Assembly: GCF_000802185.1 (NCBI RefSeq)
Contig: NZ_KN676113.1
Span: 2,372,818 to 2,436,817, forward strand
Reading direction: 5' to 3'
Length of the DNA stretch: 64,000 nt
DNA from: Belnapia sp. F-4-1
Lineage (GTDB): Bacteria; Pseudomonadota; Alphaproteobacteria; Acetobacterales; Acetobacteraceae
Shown here: one piece after another, positions 52,678 through 61,537 of the stretch
Numbering within the stretch: the first letter of the stretch is position 1
How the letters are laid out: each line of letters begins with the position of its first letter
Made by a program: the position numbers and the translations under genes
The notes under the pieces: generated by a model
What the model saw: the letters and a program-made list of their open reading frames with translations, nothing else
What the model was told of the DNA's origin: nothing
The model's database searches: none

Positions 52678-53697
52678 GTGACGAAGCGCTTGCTCCTGGT
52701 TGCCGCCTTCCTGGCTGGCATGCATGCCCTTGCCCTGGCCGCCGAGGCCGCGACGCTCGACACGGTAAGGCAACGCGGCATTCTCTCCTGCGGCGTCTCG
52801 ACCGGCTTCGCCGGCTTCTCGGCGCCGGACAGCCAGGGCAACTACCGCGGCCTCGACGTGGATTATTGCCGCGCCATCTCTGCCGCCGTGCTCGGCGATG
52901 CGGCCAAGGTGCGCTTCGTGCCGCTGACGGCGCAGAACCGCTTCACCGCCTTGCAGTCGGGCGAGATCGACGTGCTGCTGCGTAACTCCACCCAAACCTT
53001 TCTGCGCGATGCCTCGATCGGCCTGCATATCGGGCCGGTGAATTTCTACGATGGCCAAGGATTTGCTGTGCGGCGCGATGCCGGCGTCGCCAAAGTCACT
53101 GATCTTAATGGCGCGACCGTCTGCGTTGCCCAGGGTACGACGCATGAGGTGACGCTCGGGGATACGGCGCGGGCGCGCGGCATCCGCTTCCAGCCTGTGG
53201 TCTTCGAACGGCCGGATACGATGTACGCTGCCTTCTTCGCCGGCCGCTGCGATGCGATGACGCAGGATGCCTCGGCGCTCGCCGCCGCCGTCAGCGTCGC
53301 GCCCAACCCGGCCGACTACATGGTAGTGTCCGAGACCATCTCGAAGGAGCCGCTCGGGCCCTTCACCCGCAACGGCGATGACCAGTGGTCCAACATCGTC
53401 GCCTGGGTACATTACGGTTTGGTCGAGGCTGAGGAACAGGGCGTGACTGCGGCCAATGTCGAGGAGCAGGCCAGGGGGCCAAATCCGGTGGCGCAGCGGC
53501 TGCTCGGCACCAGTGGCGAATTCGGCTCTCGCCTGGGACTCGACAATCGCTGGATGCTGAACGCCATCAGAGCGGTCGGCAATTACGGCGAGATCTTCGA
53601 ACGCAATGTCGGGGCCCAAAGCCCGCTCAAGCTGCAGCGCGGCCTGAACGGGCTTTGGAGTGGCGGCGGGCTGATGTACGCCATACCCTATCGCTGA
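52678..53697 (+). CDS. Amino-acid ABC transporter substrate-binding protein (AapJ-like)
   Basis: A 339-residue family 3 periplasmic receptor. The leader VTKRLLLVAAFLAGMHALAL is cleaved near AEAATL. Then come TVRQRGILSCGVSTGFAGFS, DVDYCRAISAAVLGDAAKV, PLTAQNRFTALQSGEIDVLL, the GDDQWSNIVAWVHYGLVEAE motif and the LGLDNRWMLNAIRAVGNYGE tail of general L-amino-acid (AapJ/BztA) receptors. GTG 52678 follows AAGGA. The usual aapQMP genes are missing, so it is an orphan that would need another system's permease. Confidence 0.92.
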   Translation: MTKRLLLVAAFLAGMHALALAAEAATLDTVRQRGILSCGVSTGFAGFSAPDSQGNYRGLDVDYCRAISAAVLGDAAKVRFVPLTAQNRFTALQSGEIDVLLRNSTQTFLRDASIGLHIGPVNFYDGQGFAVRRDAGVAKVTDLNGATVCVAQGTTHEVTLGDTARARGIRFQPVVFERPDTMYAAFFAGRCDAMTQDASALAAAVSVAPNPADYMVVSETISKEPLGPFTRNGDDQWSNIVAWVHYGLVEAEEQGVTAANVEEQARGPNPVAQRLLGTSGEFGSRLGLDNRWMLNAIRAVGNYGEIFERNVGAQSPLKLQRGLNGLWSGGGLMYAIPYR

Positions 53698-53712
53698 ACC
53701 GTTCACATCCAC

Positions 53713-53747
53713 CGGGTGCCGAGAAGCACAGCGATGGCCGGCACCCG
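53713..53747 (+). terminator. Hairpin after AapJ-like gene
   Basis: CGGGTGCCG at 53713-53721 pairs with CGGCACCCG at 53739-53747 around a 17-base loop, 15 bases after the receptor stop. No T-run follows, so termination may need Rho or be inefficient. Confidence 0.5.
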
Positions 53748-53803
53748 TCCGTCCCCGGGGGAGCGCGGTCATCCTTGCAGGCAGCGGAGGATGCTCGGCG
53801 TTC

Positions 53804-53896
53804 GGGCCCTGCCCCCGGACGTGGTGCAGGACGCCGCCACAGTAATGGTGGCGGCCATCGTGCTGGCCCTCCGTAGGGTCGGGTTGTCGAGCCCTA
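53804..53896. mobile_element. Lone IS256-type end (relic)
   Basis: Read on the minus strand from 53896 this stretch runs ACCCGACCCTACGGAGG, then GCACGATGGCCGCCACCATT and GTGGCGGCGTCCTGCACCAC. It closely follows the end of the IS256 element at 26660-26751 (ACCCAACCCTAGCCAGG, TCACGATGGCCGCCACCCTT, GCGCCCTCCTACACCAC). No transposase remains. It is the trace of an excised or decayed copy. Confidence 0.7.
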
Positions 53897-54096
53897 ACCC
53901 CGCCATGCCATCCGCCGCAGCGCATCGGGCGTGCCGGCACAGAAGCTTCAGTAATGGTCTCTATTGGCCGCCTTCATGGAGGGCCTTGATCCCCGGACAT
54001 GCGTCGGCCTGGAGGATGCCGCGAGGTTTCGCCGGCCGTTGGCGAACTGGGCCAGGAGCCGTGCCGCCTGCGTCCTGCCAAGATCCGTGGCTTGAT

Positions 54097-54115
54097 GAGA
54101 TTGATTATCATTTGC
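54097..54115 (+). promoter_or_regulatory. Fur-box-like operator upstream of the siderophore receptor operon
   Basis: GAGATTGATTATCATTTGC matches 14 of 19 positions of the classical Fur consensus and lies 57 bases before the receptor ATG. It sits in a local AT-rich patch. It predicts iron repression of the operon 54172-59303. In alphaproteobacteria Irr or RirA may take this role, so the regulator itself is inferred. Confidence 0.65.
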
Positions 54116-54171
54116 ATAAAGCGTGACAGTTTGCTAATCCGCCCAGCCTGAAGCTGGGGACCAGATTTTCG

Positions 54172-56430
54172 ATGCCGGATGCAACAGCGCCCGTCACTGG
54201 TAGGCTAGGGGTTGGGACGGCCCTTGTTTTCGCGCTGGCCGTGTCGCAACCGGCCTGGGCGCAAACCGCGGCGCCCGCTCCCTCCGGCGAGCTCGTTGCG
54301 ATACCGGAACTCAATATCGCCGCCGACCGGAACCGGGGGCATGGGCCGGTTCAGGGTTACCTCGCGCCCGTCAGCAGCACCGCGACCAAGACCGACACGC
54401 CGGTGCTGGAGACGCCCCAGTCCATCTCAACCGTCACGCGCGACCAGATCGAGGCGCAGGCGGCACAGAATGCCAATGGCGTTCTCCGCTACACTCCAGG
54501 CGTCGCCACCGATACGCGCGGCGCCGTGGCGCTGCGGCTCGACCAGTATTTCATCCGCGGCTTCACCGTGCCCCAATTCCTCGACGGCATGCGCCTCTTC
54601 GGCGGACGCGACGCCAACCCCAGCGTCGATATCTACCGGATGGAGCGGGTGGACGTGCTGCGCGGGCCGCCCTCGGTGCTCTATGGCCAGTCGAGCCCGG
54701 GCGGGCTGGTGAATTTCGTCAGCAAGCGCCCGACCGACACCCCTTATCGCGAGTTGCTGCTGCAGGGCGGCAGCTACGGCACCTTCCGCGGCGGGCTGGA
54801 CCTGAGCGGCGCGCTGAACGAGAACCGCACCGTTCTCGGGCGGGTCACCGGCTCCTACACCCGGTCCGACACGCAGATCGACCGGGTGGAGGAGGAACGC
54901 TACTTCATCGCGCCCTCCCTCACCCTGAAGCCGACCAGCGACACCACCATCACCCTGCTCGGCCTCTACCAGCGCGACCCGCAGGGCGGCTCCTACGGCT
55001 CGGTGCCGGCCTATGGGTCGGTCCTGCCGAACCCGAATGGCCGCATCCCGACCGGGCGGTGGGACGGCAACCCGAATTTCGACCGGCTGAACCGCACCCA
55101 GTACCAGATCGGCTACTTGGCCGAGCACCGCTTCAACGACACCTTCACGCTGCGGCAGAATTTCCGCTACGCGCATTCGGACGGCTACTACCGCCAGCTC
55201 TATGGCGGCTTCACCGCCAACATTCTGCCGGATCTCCGCACAGTCCAGCGTTCGACGACGGGCTCCAACGTGTCCTTCGACACCATAACCCTCGACACGC
55301 ATCTGGAGTCGCGCTTCGCGACCGGCCCTGTGGCGCATACGCTGCTGACGGGCCTCGATTACTACAACGTGCGCAGTCGGACCTTCAGTGGCTTCGAGCA
55401 GGTCGCACCCTCCTACGACCTGTTCAATCCGATCTATGATGGCGTCGCCATTCGCCCACTCAGCTACCAGACGCGGGCGGTGCAGGACCAGAACAGCCTC
55501 GGCGTCTACGCGCAGGACCAGATCCGCGTCGGGCGCGTCGCCATCCAGCTCGGCGGCCGCTACGACAGCTACGACAGCGACACGGTGACCGAGACCTTCG
55601 CCAGCCGCTCGGCGACGCGCAGCACCCAGGATGTCGGCGCCTTCACCGGCCGCGCCGGCATCGTCTACCTCTTCGACAGCGGCTTCGCGCCCTACTTCTC
55701 CTATGCCGAGAGCTTCGAGCCGCAATCCGGCAGCTTCGCGCCGGCCCGCGGCGCCCGGCCCTTCGACCCCACCACCGGCCGGCAATACGAGGTCGGCCTG
55801 CGCTACCAGCCGCCCGGCACCAATGCGCTGGTCTCCGTCGCCGCCTTCGACCTGACGCGGCAGAACGTGCTGACGACGGACCCAAACGACAGCCGCTACT
55901 CGGTCCAGACCGGCGAGGTCCGCTCGCGCGGCGTGGAACTCGAGGCCAAGGCCAGCCTGGCGAGCGGCCTCGACATCACTGGCGCCTTTACCTACCTCGA
56001 TGCCGAGGTGACGCAGAGCAACACCACCGTGGTCGAGAACCGCGGCATCGCCGGCAACCGAACCGCGACGCGGGCGGAGAAGGGCACGACACCAGTCGGC
56101 GTGCCGGACATCCTGGCCTCGGTCTGGGCCAACTACACCTTCCAGCCCGGCCACCGCCTGGAAGGCGCTGGCCTCGGCGCCGGCGTCCGCTATGTCGGGG
56201 CAAGCTGGGGCGACACGGCGAACACGCTGAAGGTGCCGGACTACACGCTGGTCGATTTGGTCGGGCGCTATGACCTCGGCAAGATCGCCCCCACCCTCGG
56301 CAATACCAGCCTGCAGGTGAACATCACCAACCTCTTCGACACCGACTACGTCTCGACCTGCAACACCTATGCCTGGTGCTGGTACGGCTTCCGCCGCAGC
56401 GTCATCGCCACGGTGAGGCACCGCTTCTGA
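54172..56430 (+). CDS. TonB-dependent siderophore receptor
   Basis: A 752-residue outer-membrane receptor of the FhuA/FpvA type. The leader ends near PAWAQ. The plug domain follows with DTPVLETPQSISTVTRDQIE, GVLRYTPGVATD and the signature VDVLRGPPSVLYGQSSPGGL. The barrel has the usual aromatic-belt strands and ends YGFRRSVIATVRHRF with a terminal Phe. No N-terminal signalling (STN) domain was seen. It leads a tight operon with DUF3649, PepSY, DUF3325 and DUF4198 genes behind a Fur-like site. It should import a ferric siderophore; which one is unknown. Confidence 0.95.
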   Translation: MPDATAPVTGRLGVGTALVFALAVSQPAWAQTAAPAPSGELVAIPELNIAADRNRGHGPVQGYLAPVSSTATKTDTPVLETPQSISTVTRDQIEAQAAQNANGVLRYTPGVATDTRGAVALRLDQYFIRGFTVPQFLDGMRLFGGRDANPSVDIYRMERVDVLRGPPSVLYGQSSPGGLVNFVSKRPTDTPYRELLLQGGSYGTFRGGLDLSGALNENRTVLGRVTGSYTRSDTQIDRVEEERYFIAPSLTLKPTSDTTITLLGLYQRDPQGGSYGSVPAYGSVLPNPNGRIPTGRWDGNPNFDRLNRTQYQIGYLAEHRFNDTFTLRQNFRYAHSDGYYRQLYGGFTANILPDLRTVQRSTTGSNVSFDTITLDTHLESRFATGPVAHTLLTGLDYYNVRSRTFSGFEQVAPSYDLFNPIYDGVAIRPLSYQTRAVQDQNSLGVYAQDQIRVGRVAIQLGGRYDSYDSDTVTETFASRSATRSTQDVGAFTGRAGIVYLFDSGFAPYFSYAESFEPQSGSFAPARGARPFDPTTGRQYEVGLRYQPPGTNALVSVAAFDLTRQNVLTTDPNDSRYSVQTGEVRSRGVELEAKASLASGLDITGAFTYLDAEVTQSNTTVVENRGIAGNRTATRAEKGTTPVGVPDILASVWANYTFQPGHRLEGAGLGAGVRYVGASWGDTANTLKVPDYTLVDLVGRYDLGKIAPTLGNTSLQVNITNLFDTDYVSTCNTYAWCWYGFRRSVIATVRHRF

Positions 56431-56714
56431 TGCGCCTGCCGCCCTGGACCGGCATTCTGTCACGCAGCGTCGCCGCAATCCTCGGCGGCTACCTGCTCGC
56501 CTCGCTGGTTGCCGCCTGTTGCGCGCTCGGCCTCGCACTGCCGCGGGCGGAGGCGGTGATGACCGGCGCCATGCTGGCCTTCGCCGTGCAGGCCGGCGCC
56601 GTCGTCTATGTCTTCGCCGTCCGCAGCGTCTGGCGGGCCTGGGCCGGGCTGGCGCTGCCGGCGGCGTTGCTCGGTGGGCTGCTCTGGCTGTTGCAATTTG
56701 GGGGTGCCGCATGA
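56430..56714 (+). CDS. Small membrane protein (DUF3649-like), iron uptake operon
   Basis: A 94-residue protein with three hydrophobic segments (SVAAILGGYLLASLVAACCA, VMTGAMLAFAVQAGAVVYVF, LALPAALLGGLLWLLQFG). The ATG shares a base with the receptor stop (TGATG), and its own stop overlaps the next ATG (ATGA), so it is translationally coupled on both sides. Small proteins of this type sit between TonB receptors and PepSY proteins in many siderophore operons. The molecular role is unknown. Confidence 0.82.
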   Translation: MRLPPWTGILSRSVAAILGGYLLASLVAACCALGLALPRAEAVMTGAMLAFAVQAGAVVYVFAVRSVWRAWAGLALPAALLGGLLWLLQFGGAA

Positions 56715-58288
56715 AGCCCGGCTTCCGCCAGAGCATGGCCTGGCTGCACACCTGGTCCGGCCTGCTGGTCGGCTGGGTACTCTTCGCCGTCTTCCTGACC
56801 GGAACGGCCGCCTATCTCCGGCCGGAGATCTCGCTCTGGATGCGGCCGGAGCTCGAGGTGACGCGGCCCGGACCCGACATCGCGCCCCGGCTGATGGAGG
56901 CGATGGCGCGCCTCGCTCCCAGCTCGCAAAGCTGGACGATCGGCATGCCGACGGCGCGGGACCCGGTGGCACGGGTGTTCTGGCGCGACCCGCAGGCACC
57001 GAACCGCCGCGGCTCCCGCGATGCTGCCCTGCATCCCGTGACCGGCGAGGTGCTGACCGCGCGGGCGACCCGCGGCGGCGAGTTCTTCTACCGTTTCCAT
57101 TTCGACCTGCACTACATGTCACCGATCGTGGCGCGCTGGATCGTCAGTGCCTGCGCGATGTTCATGCTGGTGGCGATCATCAGCGGCATCATCACCCATC
57201 GCCGCATCTTCGCCGACTTCTTCACCTTCCGCCCTGGCAAGGGGCAGCGGTCCTGGCTGGACGGCCATGCCGTCGCCGCCGTCCTTGCTTTGCCCTATCA
57301 CCTGATGATCACCTACACAGGCCTCGTCACGTTGATGTTCCTGACGATGCCCTGGGGCGCGCAACTCGCCTACAAGGGCGACCGTGCGGCGATGAACGCC
57401 GACATCTTCGGCAATGCTCCGGTGACGCGGCCGGCCGGCCGACCGGCGCCGCTGGTCGAGATCGGGCCGCTGGTGGAGGAGGCCGCGCGGCGCTGGGAGG
57501 GCGGCAGCGTCGGCCGCATCACCGTGCAGAACCCGGGTGATGCGCGGGCGACCATTCAGCTGGTACGCCAGGACTCCGAGCGGATCTCCTTCAACCCGCA
57601 ATCCCTGCTCTTCGATGGCACGACCGGCGTCCTGATCTCGGCCACCGGCGAGGCGGCGCTGCCGGCGGCGGAGACGCGCGGCGTGATGTACGGGCTGCAT
57701 GTCGGCCGCTTCGCCGGGCCGCTGCTGCGCGGGCTGTTCCTGCTTTCGGGCCTCGCCGGCAGCGTGATGGTGGCCACGGGCTGCGTCCTCTGGGCGGTGC
57801 GGACCCGGCAGCAGGCAGAGAAGCGCGGCCGGGTCGGCTTCGGCACGCGGCTGGTCGAGCACCTCAACATCGCGGCCATCGCCGGGCTGCCGGTCGCCAT
57901 GGCCACCTTCTTCTGGGCCAACCGGCTGCTCCCGGCGCAGATGGAGGGTCGGGCGGAGTGGGAGATCCACCTGTTCTTCGCCGCCTGGGGCCTCTGCTTG
58001 CTGCACCCGCTGCTGCGGAGCGGCCGGCGGGCCTGGGTGGAGCAGCTCGGCCTTGGCGCCCTCCTTTTCGCGCTGTTGCCGGTGCTCAACTTCGTCATCA
58101 CCCGCCGCCATCTCGGCGTGACCCTGGCCGAGGGCGACTGGATCCGCGCTGGCTTCGACCTTGGGCTGCTGGCGCTCGGCGCGGCGCTCGGCGCGGTCGC
58201 CCTGTTGGTGGCGCAGCACGAGCGAACGCGGCCGGGCACGAGGCGCCGTGCCACCGCGCCGCTCGCCACGGCGGAAGCGGCCGAGTGA
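56711..58288 (+). CDS. PepSY-associated TM helix protein (siderophore reduction/uptake type)
   Basis: A 525-residue inner-membrane protein. The first helix is MAWLHTWSGLLVGWVLFAVF, with a WLHTWSG motif. The periplasmic PepSY-like loop lies at about 40-150, then RFHFDLHYMSPIVARWIV, HRRIFADFFTFRPGKGQRSW and YHLMITYTGLVTLMFLTMPW follow. Conserved His residues in the helices may bind haem. Relatives such as PiuB/FoxB help reduce ferric siderophores at the inner membrane. It overlaps both neighbours by one to four bases. Confidence 0.92.
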   Translation: MKPGFRQSMAWLHTWSGLLVGWVLFAVFLTGTAAYLRPEISLWMRPELEVTRPGPDIAPRLMEAMARLAPSSQSWTIGMPTARDPVARVFWRDPQAPNRRGSRDAALHPVTGEVLTARATRGGEFFYRFHFDLHYMSPIVARWIVSACAMFMLVAIISGIITHRRIFADFFTFRPGKGQRSWLDGHAVAAVLALPYHLMITYTGLVTLMFLTMPWGAQLAYKGDRAAMNADIFGNAPVTRPAGRPAPLVEIGPLVEEAARRWEGGSVGRITVQNPGDARATIQLVRQDSERISFNPQSLLFDGTTGVLISATGEAALPAAETRGVMYGLHVGRFAGPLLRGLFLLSGLAGSVMVATGCVLWAVRTRQQAEKRGRVGFGTRLVEHLNIAAIAGLPVAMATFFWANRLLPAQMEGRAEWEIHLFFAAWGLCLLHPLLRSGRRAWVEQLGLGALLFALLPVLNFVITRRHLGVTLAEGDWIRAGFDLGLLALGAALGAVALLVAQHERTRPGTRRRATAPLATAEAAE

Positions 58289-58608
58289 TGATGCTTGGCC
58301 TCGCCTTGCCCTATGCCGGCTTCACCGCGCTCTGTCTGGCCATGGAGCGACACCACGAGCAGGTGCTCGGCCGGCGGCAAATCCCGCCCGGGCTGCAGCT
58401 GGTGCTACGCCTCGTCGGCTGGCTGCTGCTGCTGGCTTCCCCGCTGCCCTGCCTCGCCCTCGCCGGCTGGGGAGGCGGGAGCGTGCTGTGGTGCGGGATG
58501 CTGACCGCCGCCGCCCTGCTGCTGACCCTCCTGCTGGCCTATATGCCGCGGCTGGCCGCCGGGCTCGCCTTGGTCCTGCCGATGCTTGGCCTGCTGCTTG
58601 CGTCCTGA
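58288..58608 (+). CDS. DUF3325-like small membrane protein
   Basis: A 106-residue protein with about three hydrophobic segments and the typical LALPYAGFTALCLAMERHHE start. The stop of the PepSY gene overlaps this ATG (TGATG). DUF3325 members are found almost only in siderophore operons next to PepSY and DUF3649 genes. Role unknown, possibly part of the reductase complex. Confidence 0.85.
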   Translation: MMLGLALPYAGFTALCLAMERHHEQVLGRRQIPPGLQLVLRLVGWLLLLASPLPCLALAGWGGGSVLWCGMLTAAALLLTLLLAYMPRLAAGLALVLPMLGLLLAS

Positions 58609-58625
58609 CCCGAAGGAAAGACGAC

Positions 58626-59303
58626 ATGATCAAGACACGCATCATGATGCTGGTGGCCACGCTGCTGGCCGCACCGCTTCCCGTCGCGGCGCATCAGGTC
58701 TGGCTCGAGCGAGAGGGGGATACGGTTCGGGCCTATTTCGGCGAGCCGGTCGAGGATACGCGGGAGCGTAGCGGCGGGCTGCTCGACCGCATTGCGAGCC
58801 CACGCATCTTCACGGACGACCTATCGAAGCCGCTGCCCCTTCGCCGCGAGGCCGACCACGTCCAGGCCAGCCTGCCCCCCGGGAGCGGCGACGTGCGGCT
58901 GGTGGAGGATGGCCTGGCCCCATACGGCCGTACGCCGGAGCAGCGCACCCGGCCCATCATGCTGGCGCGCGAAGGGCGAGCCGAGGTGCGCGGCGTCATG
59001 GAGTTGGAGCTGGTGCCCGTGGCGCCGGGCGCCAACAGCTTCACCCTGTTGCTGCGGGGCCAGCCGTTGCCCCGTGCCGAGGTGACCGTGGTGGCCCCTC
59101 CGCGCTGGGAGCGCCGGCTGCACACCAACGCGGAGGGCCGGGTCACGATCGCCACGCCCTGGGCTGGGCGCTATGTCATGGAAGCCGTGCATACGGAGGA
59201 TCGCGCAGGCGGTGCCGGCGAGGCGGCCTACGCCAAGCAAAGGCTGGTTTCGACCGTCTCGTTTTCCGTGGCTGAGGGTCTGGCCTGGGCTGAGCGCCGG
59301 TGA
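58626..59303 (+). CDS. Periplasmic DUF4198-family protein
   Basis: A 225-residue secreted protein. The leader MIKTRIMMLVATLLAAPLPV ends at VAA, giving a mature N-terminus HQVWLEREGDTV. Such an N-terminal His after cleavage is typical of DUF4198 and suggests metal binding. The C-terminal part is an immunoglobulin-like beta domain (AEVTVVAPPRWERRLHTNAE, GRVTIATPWAGRYVMEAVHT). Last gene of the siderophore operon; GAAGGAAAG precedes the ATG. Family members accompany iron, nickel or cobalt uptake. Confidence 0.88.
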   Translation: MIKTRIMMLVATLLAAPLPVAAHQVWLEREGDTVRAYFGEPVEDTRERSGGLLDRIASPRIFTDDLSKPLPLRREADHVQASLPPGSGDVRLVEDGLAPYGRTPEQRTRPIMLAREGRAEVRGVMELELVPVAPGANSFTLLLRGQPLPRAEVTVVAPPRWERRLHTNAEGRVTIATPWAGRYVMEAVHTEDRAGGAGEAAYAKQRLVSTVSFSVAEGLAWAERR

Positions 59304-59864
59304 ATACCTTTCCGTGATCGAAGACCGGCGGCGCTGGTGACGTCTGCGACCGGGATGTCGGCGTCCATTTCCAAGTGCGAGGTCGTGTACCAATCGCCGC
59401 ATCACTGCATCGCCTAAAGATCGGCTGCGCCTGCGCGGCGTGAAGCCGGTCACCTCCGACGCTTATGGAAAGGCTCGACGAGTGAGCGGCGCGGCGCTCG
59501 CGCTACAGGGCGCTGAAGGCCATCGGTGCCGCGAGCGATAGCCCAGCCGTCAGCCTGCCAAAAGGCGTCGCCCTTACGCCACACTGTAGGATGCGACTGC
59601 GAGGGGCCGCGGGAACGCCCCGGTCGGACGCAACCTGCAGCGATTCTTCAAAGCAATCCCCAGCCAAAATTTATCACGCTTAAATCGCAAGCTGATGTCG
59701 CGCCGGTAGCGTGAAATGAACGGGTAAACTTACAAACATTTCGCCAGGCCGAAACGAAATATAAAGCTTCAACAAAGCATCATATACTATCCCTTACTCT
59801 AGAATGGCGCCCGGTTAACCTGCCGGCCGGCAGCAAAAGCTGCTGCCTTCGGGGAGAACCTATT
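59304..59864. other. Intergenic region with AT-rich promoter-proximal part
   Basis: About 560 bases. The part from 59650 to 59800 is clearly AT-rich and probably carries the phosphatase promoter; TATACT at 59783-59788 could be a -10 box, but no good -35 or Pho box was found. GGCAGC...GCTGCC just before the Shine-Dalgarno (GGGGAGAACC) can form a small 5' hairpin. The part from 59304 to 59650 may be IS debris. Confidence 0.4.
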
Positions 59865-61481
59865 ATGGCTGCTGAGCTTCCGACGCCTGACACGGCGAAG
59901 AACGTCATTTTCATGCTCCCCGACGGAGCTTCCACCGCCTATCTGACGAATTACCGCTACTTCAAGGAAGGCCCTGACGCCCCGGTCTGGGAGCCCCTGC
60001 TGAAGGGCATGGTGCAGACCGACTCCTTCAACAACCCGATCACGGACTCGGCCGCTGGCGCCAATGCCTATGCCACCGGAGTCAAAACCCGCAACGGCTC
60101 GGTCGGCGTCGACTTCTTCGGCAACGAACTCACCTCGGTGACCGATCTGGCGTCCGAGGCCGGCAAGGCGACGGGCATCGTCTCCACCGCCGCCGTCACC
60201 GACGCCTCTCCCGCAGCCTTCGGCGCCAGCAACGCGCTGCGCGGCAATCAGGCCGACATCGCCCAGCAATACATCGGCGACAACCAGTTGGACGTCGTGC
60301 TGGGCGCGGGCCGCAACCAGTTCACCACCGAGAGCGAGGATGGCACGCAGCCTGACGGCACCGACCTGTTCGGCCTCGCCGAGCAGCAGGGCATGGCCTA
60401 CGTCTCCAATGCGCAGGAACTGGCCAATTTCGACGGCGAACGCGTCCTTGGCCTGTTCAACAACGAGGACTACCTGGACGCCATCGGCGAGCGCCCCGCC
60501 GAGGAGCCGAGCCTGGCCCAGATGACCGAGGTGGCGCTCGACACCCTCTCCAAGGACAAGGACGGCTTCGTGCTGTTTCTGGAGGAAGAGAATACCGACA
60601 CCTTCGGGCACGGCAACGACGCCGCAACAGCCATGCATGCCTTGTCGTCCTTCGAGGCGAGCATGCAGAAGGTGCTGGAGTTCCAGAAGGCGAACCCGGA
60701 CACGCTGGTTGTCATGGTTGCCGACCATGACACGGGCGGCATGTCGGTGCAGCCGACCGCTGATGCGTCGCCCGCTGTGTTCCGCGACTTCACGGCAACC
60801 GCGGAGGAAATGGCCGAGCAATTCGATGCCGCCAGCGCCACCTCCATCCGCGGCACCGTCGAGCAGTACACCGGCCTGACGCTGAGCGACGACGAGATCG
60901 CCGAATTGCAAGGCAACGAGGATATCCCTCTCGCCCTTGCGGAGCTGCTGAGCGCCAAGGGCGGCGTCGAGTTCACGACGACCGGCCACACGGCGCTGGA
61001 TGTGCCGATCTTCGCCGTCGGTCCTGGCGCCGAGCTGTTCACGGGCGTGCAGGAGAACTCGGCCATCGGCCAGCATGTTGCCGAGGCGATGGGCCTGTCG
61101 CTGCCGCTCGATCAGCAGGATGGCGGCGCGGATCGCTTCGCCGTCACCAGCCTGTTCGACAGCGCCTTCGGCAGCATCCCGGCGGTGAACACGGTCCGGA
61201 ACCTGGTGGCGCAACTCGAAGGCGATGGCCTGGACGGCCTTGCCGACCGCCTCGCCGGCCTGTGGAGCGGCATGGACAACAGCGAATTCGTGTCGAGCGT
61301 GTTGGAGAACACGCTGGACGCCGCCCCCGACGCGACCCAGCTCGCCTACTGGAGCGGCGTCCTGACGGGCAACGGTGGCGATCGCGGTGCGGTTCTGCTG
61401 GACATCTCCGAACTCCCGGAGCACCGCGAGGCTCTCCTCGAACTCCCGGTGTCGGAGGTTGATTTCAGCCCGATTGGCTAG
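59865..61481 (+). CDS. Alkaline phosphatase with C-terminal DUF4214 domain
   Basis: A 538-residue phosphomonoesterase of the PhoA superfamily. NVIFMLPDGASTAYLTNYRY holds the metal-binding Asp20, and TDSAAGANAYATGVKT the nucleophile Ser62. EEENTDTFGHGND and VMVADHDTGGMSVQ carry further metal ligands, and TTGHTALDVPIFAVGPGAEL the last His. Residues about 425-525 are a DUF4214 domain (NTVRNLVAQLEGDGLDGLAD, PDATQLAYWSGVLTGNGGDR). There is no N-terminal leader; DUF4214 proteins are often type I secretion substrates, so export through the C-terminus is likely. A terminator follows at 61509. Confidence 0.92.
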   Translation: MAAELPTPDTAKNVIFMLPDGASTAYLTNYRYFKEGPDAPVWEPLLKGMVQTDSFNNPITDSAAGANAYATGVKTRNGSVGVDFFGNELTSVTDLASEAGKATGIVSTAAVTDASPAAFGASNALRGNQADIAQQYIGDNQLDVVLGAGRNQFTTESEDGTQPDGTDLFGLAEQQGMAYVSNAQELANFDGERVLGLFNNEDYLDAIGERPAEEPSLAQMTEVALDTLSKDKDGFVLFLEEENTDTFGHGNDAATAMHALSSFEASMQKVLEFQKANPDTLVVMVADHDTGGMSVQPTADASPAVFRDFTATAEEMAEQFDAASATSIRGTVEQYTGLTLSDDEIAELQGNEDIPLALAELLSAKGGVEFTTTGHTALDVPIFAVGPGAELFTGVQENSAIGQHVAEAMGLSLPLDQQDGGADRFAVTSLFDSAFGSIPAVNTVRNLVAQLEGDGLDGLADRLAGLWSGMDNSEFVSSVLENTLDAAPDATQLAYWSGVLTGNGGDRGAVLLDISELPEHREALLELPVSEVDFSPIG

Positions 61482-61508
61482 CGGCGGCGTGGTGGACTGC
61501 TGAGGACC

Positions 61509-61537
61509 GAACCCCACTGGCGCCGCCAGTGGGGTTC
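61509..61537 (+). terminator. Strong hairpin terminator after alkaline phosphatase
   Basis: GAACCCCACTGG at 61509-61520 pairs perfectly with CCAGTGGGGTTC at 61526-61537 around a CGCCG loop, 27 bases after the stop. The following sequence is GCTTGGCCGCTT, so the T-run is weak, but the stem is the most stable in this part of the window. Confidence 0.75.

Noticed and set aside
52633-53940. A 435-codon minus-strand frame over the AapJ-like gene
   Set aside because: It is antisense to a clear periplasmic receptor with leader and family motifs; the part beyond the gene is IS256-end sequence.
54427-56751. A 774-codon open frame antisense to the siderophore receptor
   Set aside because: High GC at third positions keeps the complementary frame open. 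The sense strand has a full TonB receptor with leader, plug and terminal Phe; the antisense product has no motif.
59640-59800. Possible Pho box before the alkaline phosphatase
   Set aside because: I looked for CTGTCAT-like repeats spaced by four bases and found none. Only AT-richness supports a promoter here.
59799-61517. A 572-codon open frame antisense to the alkaline phosphatase
   Set aside because: It reads as Leu/Val/Gly/Arg-rich sequence without motifs; all phosphatase residues are on the other strand.
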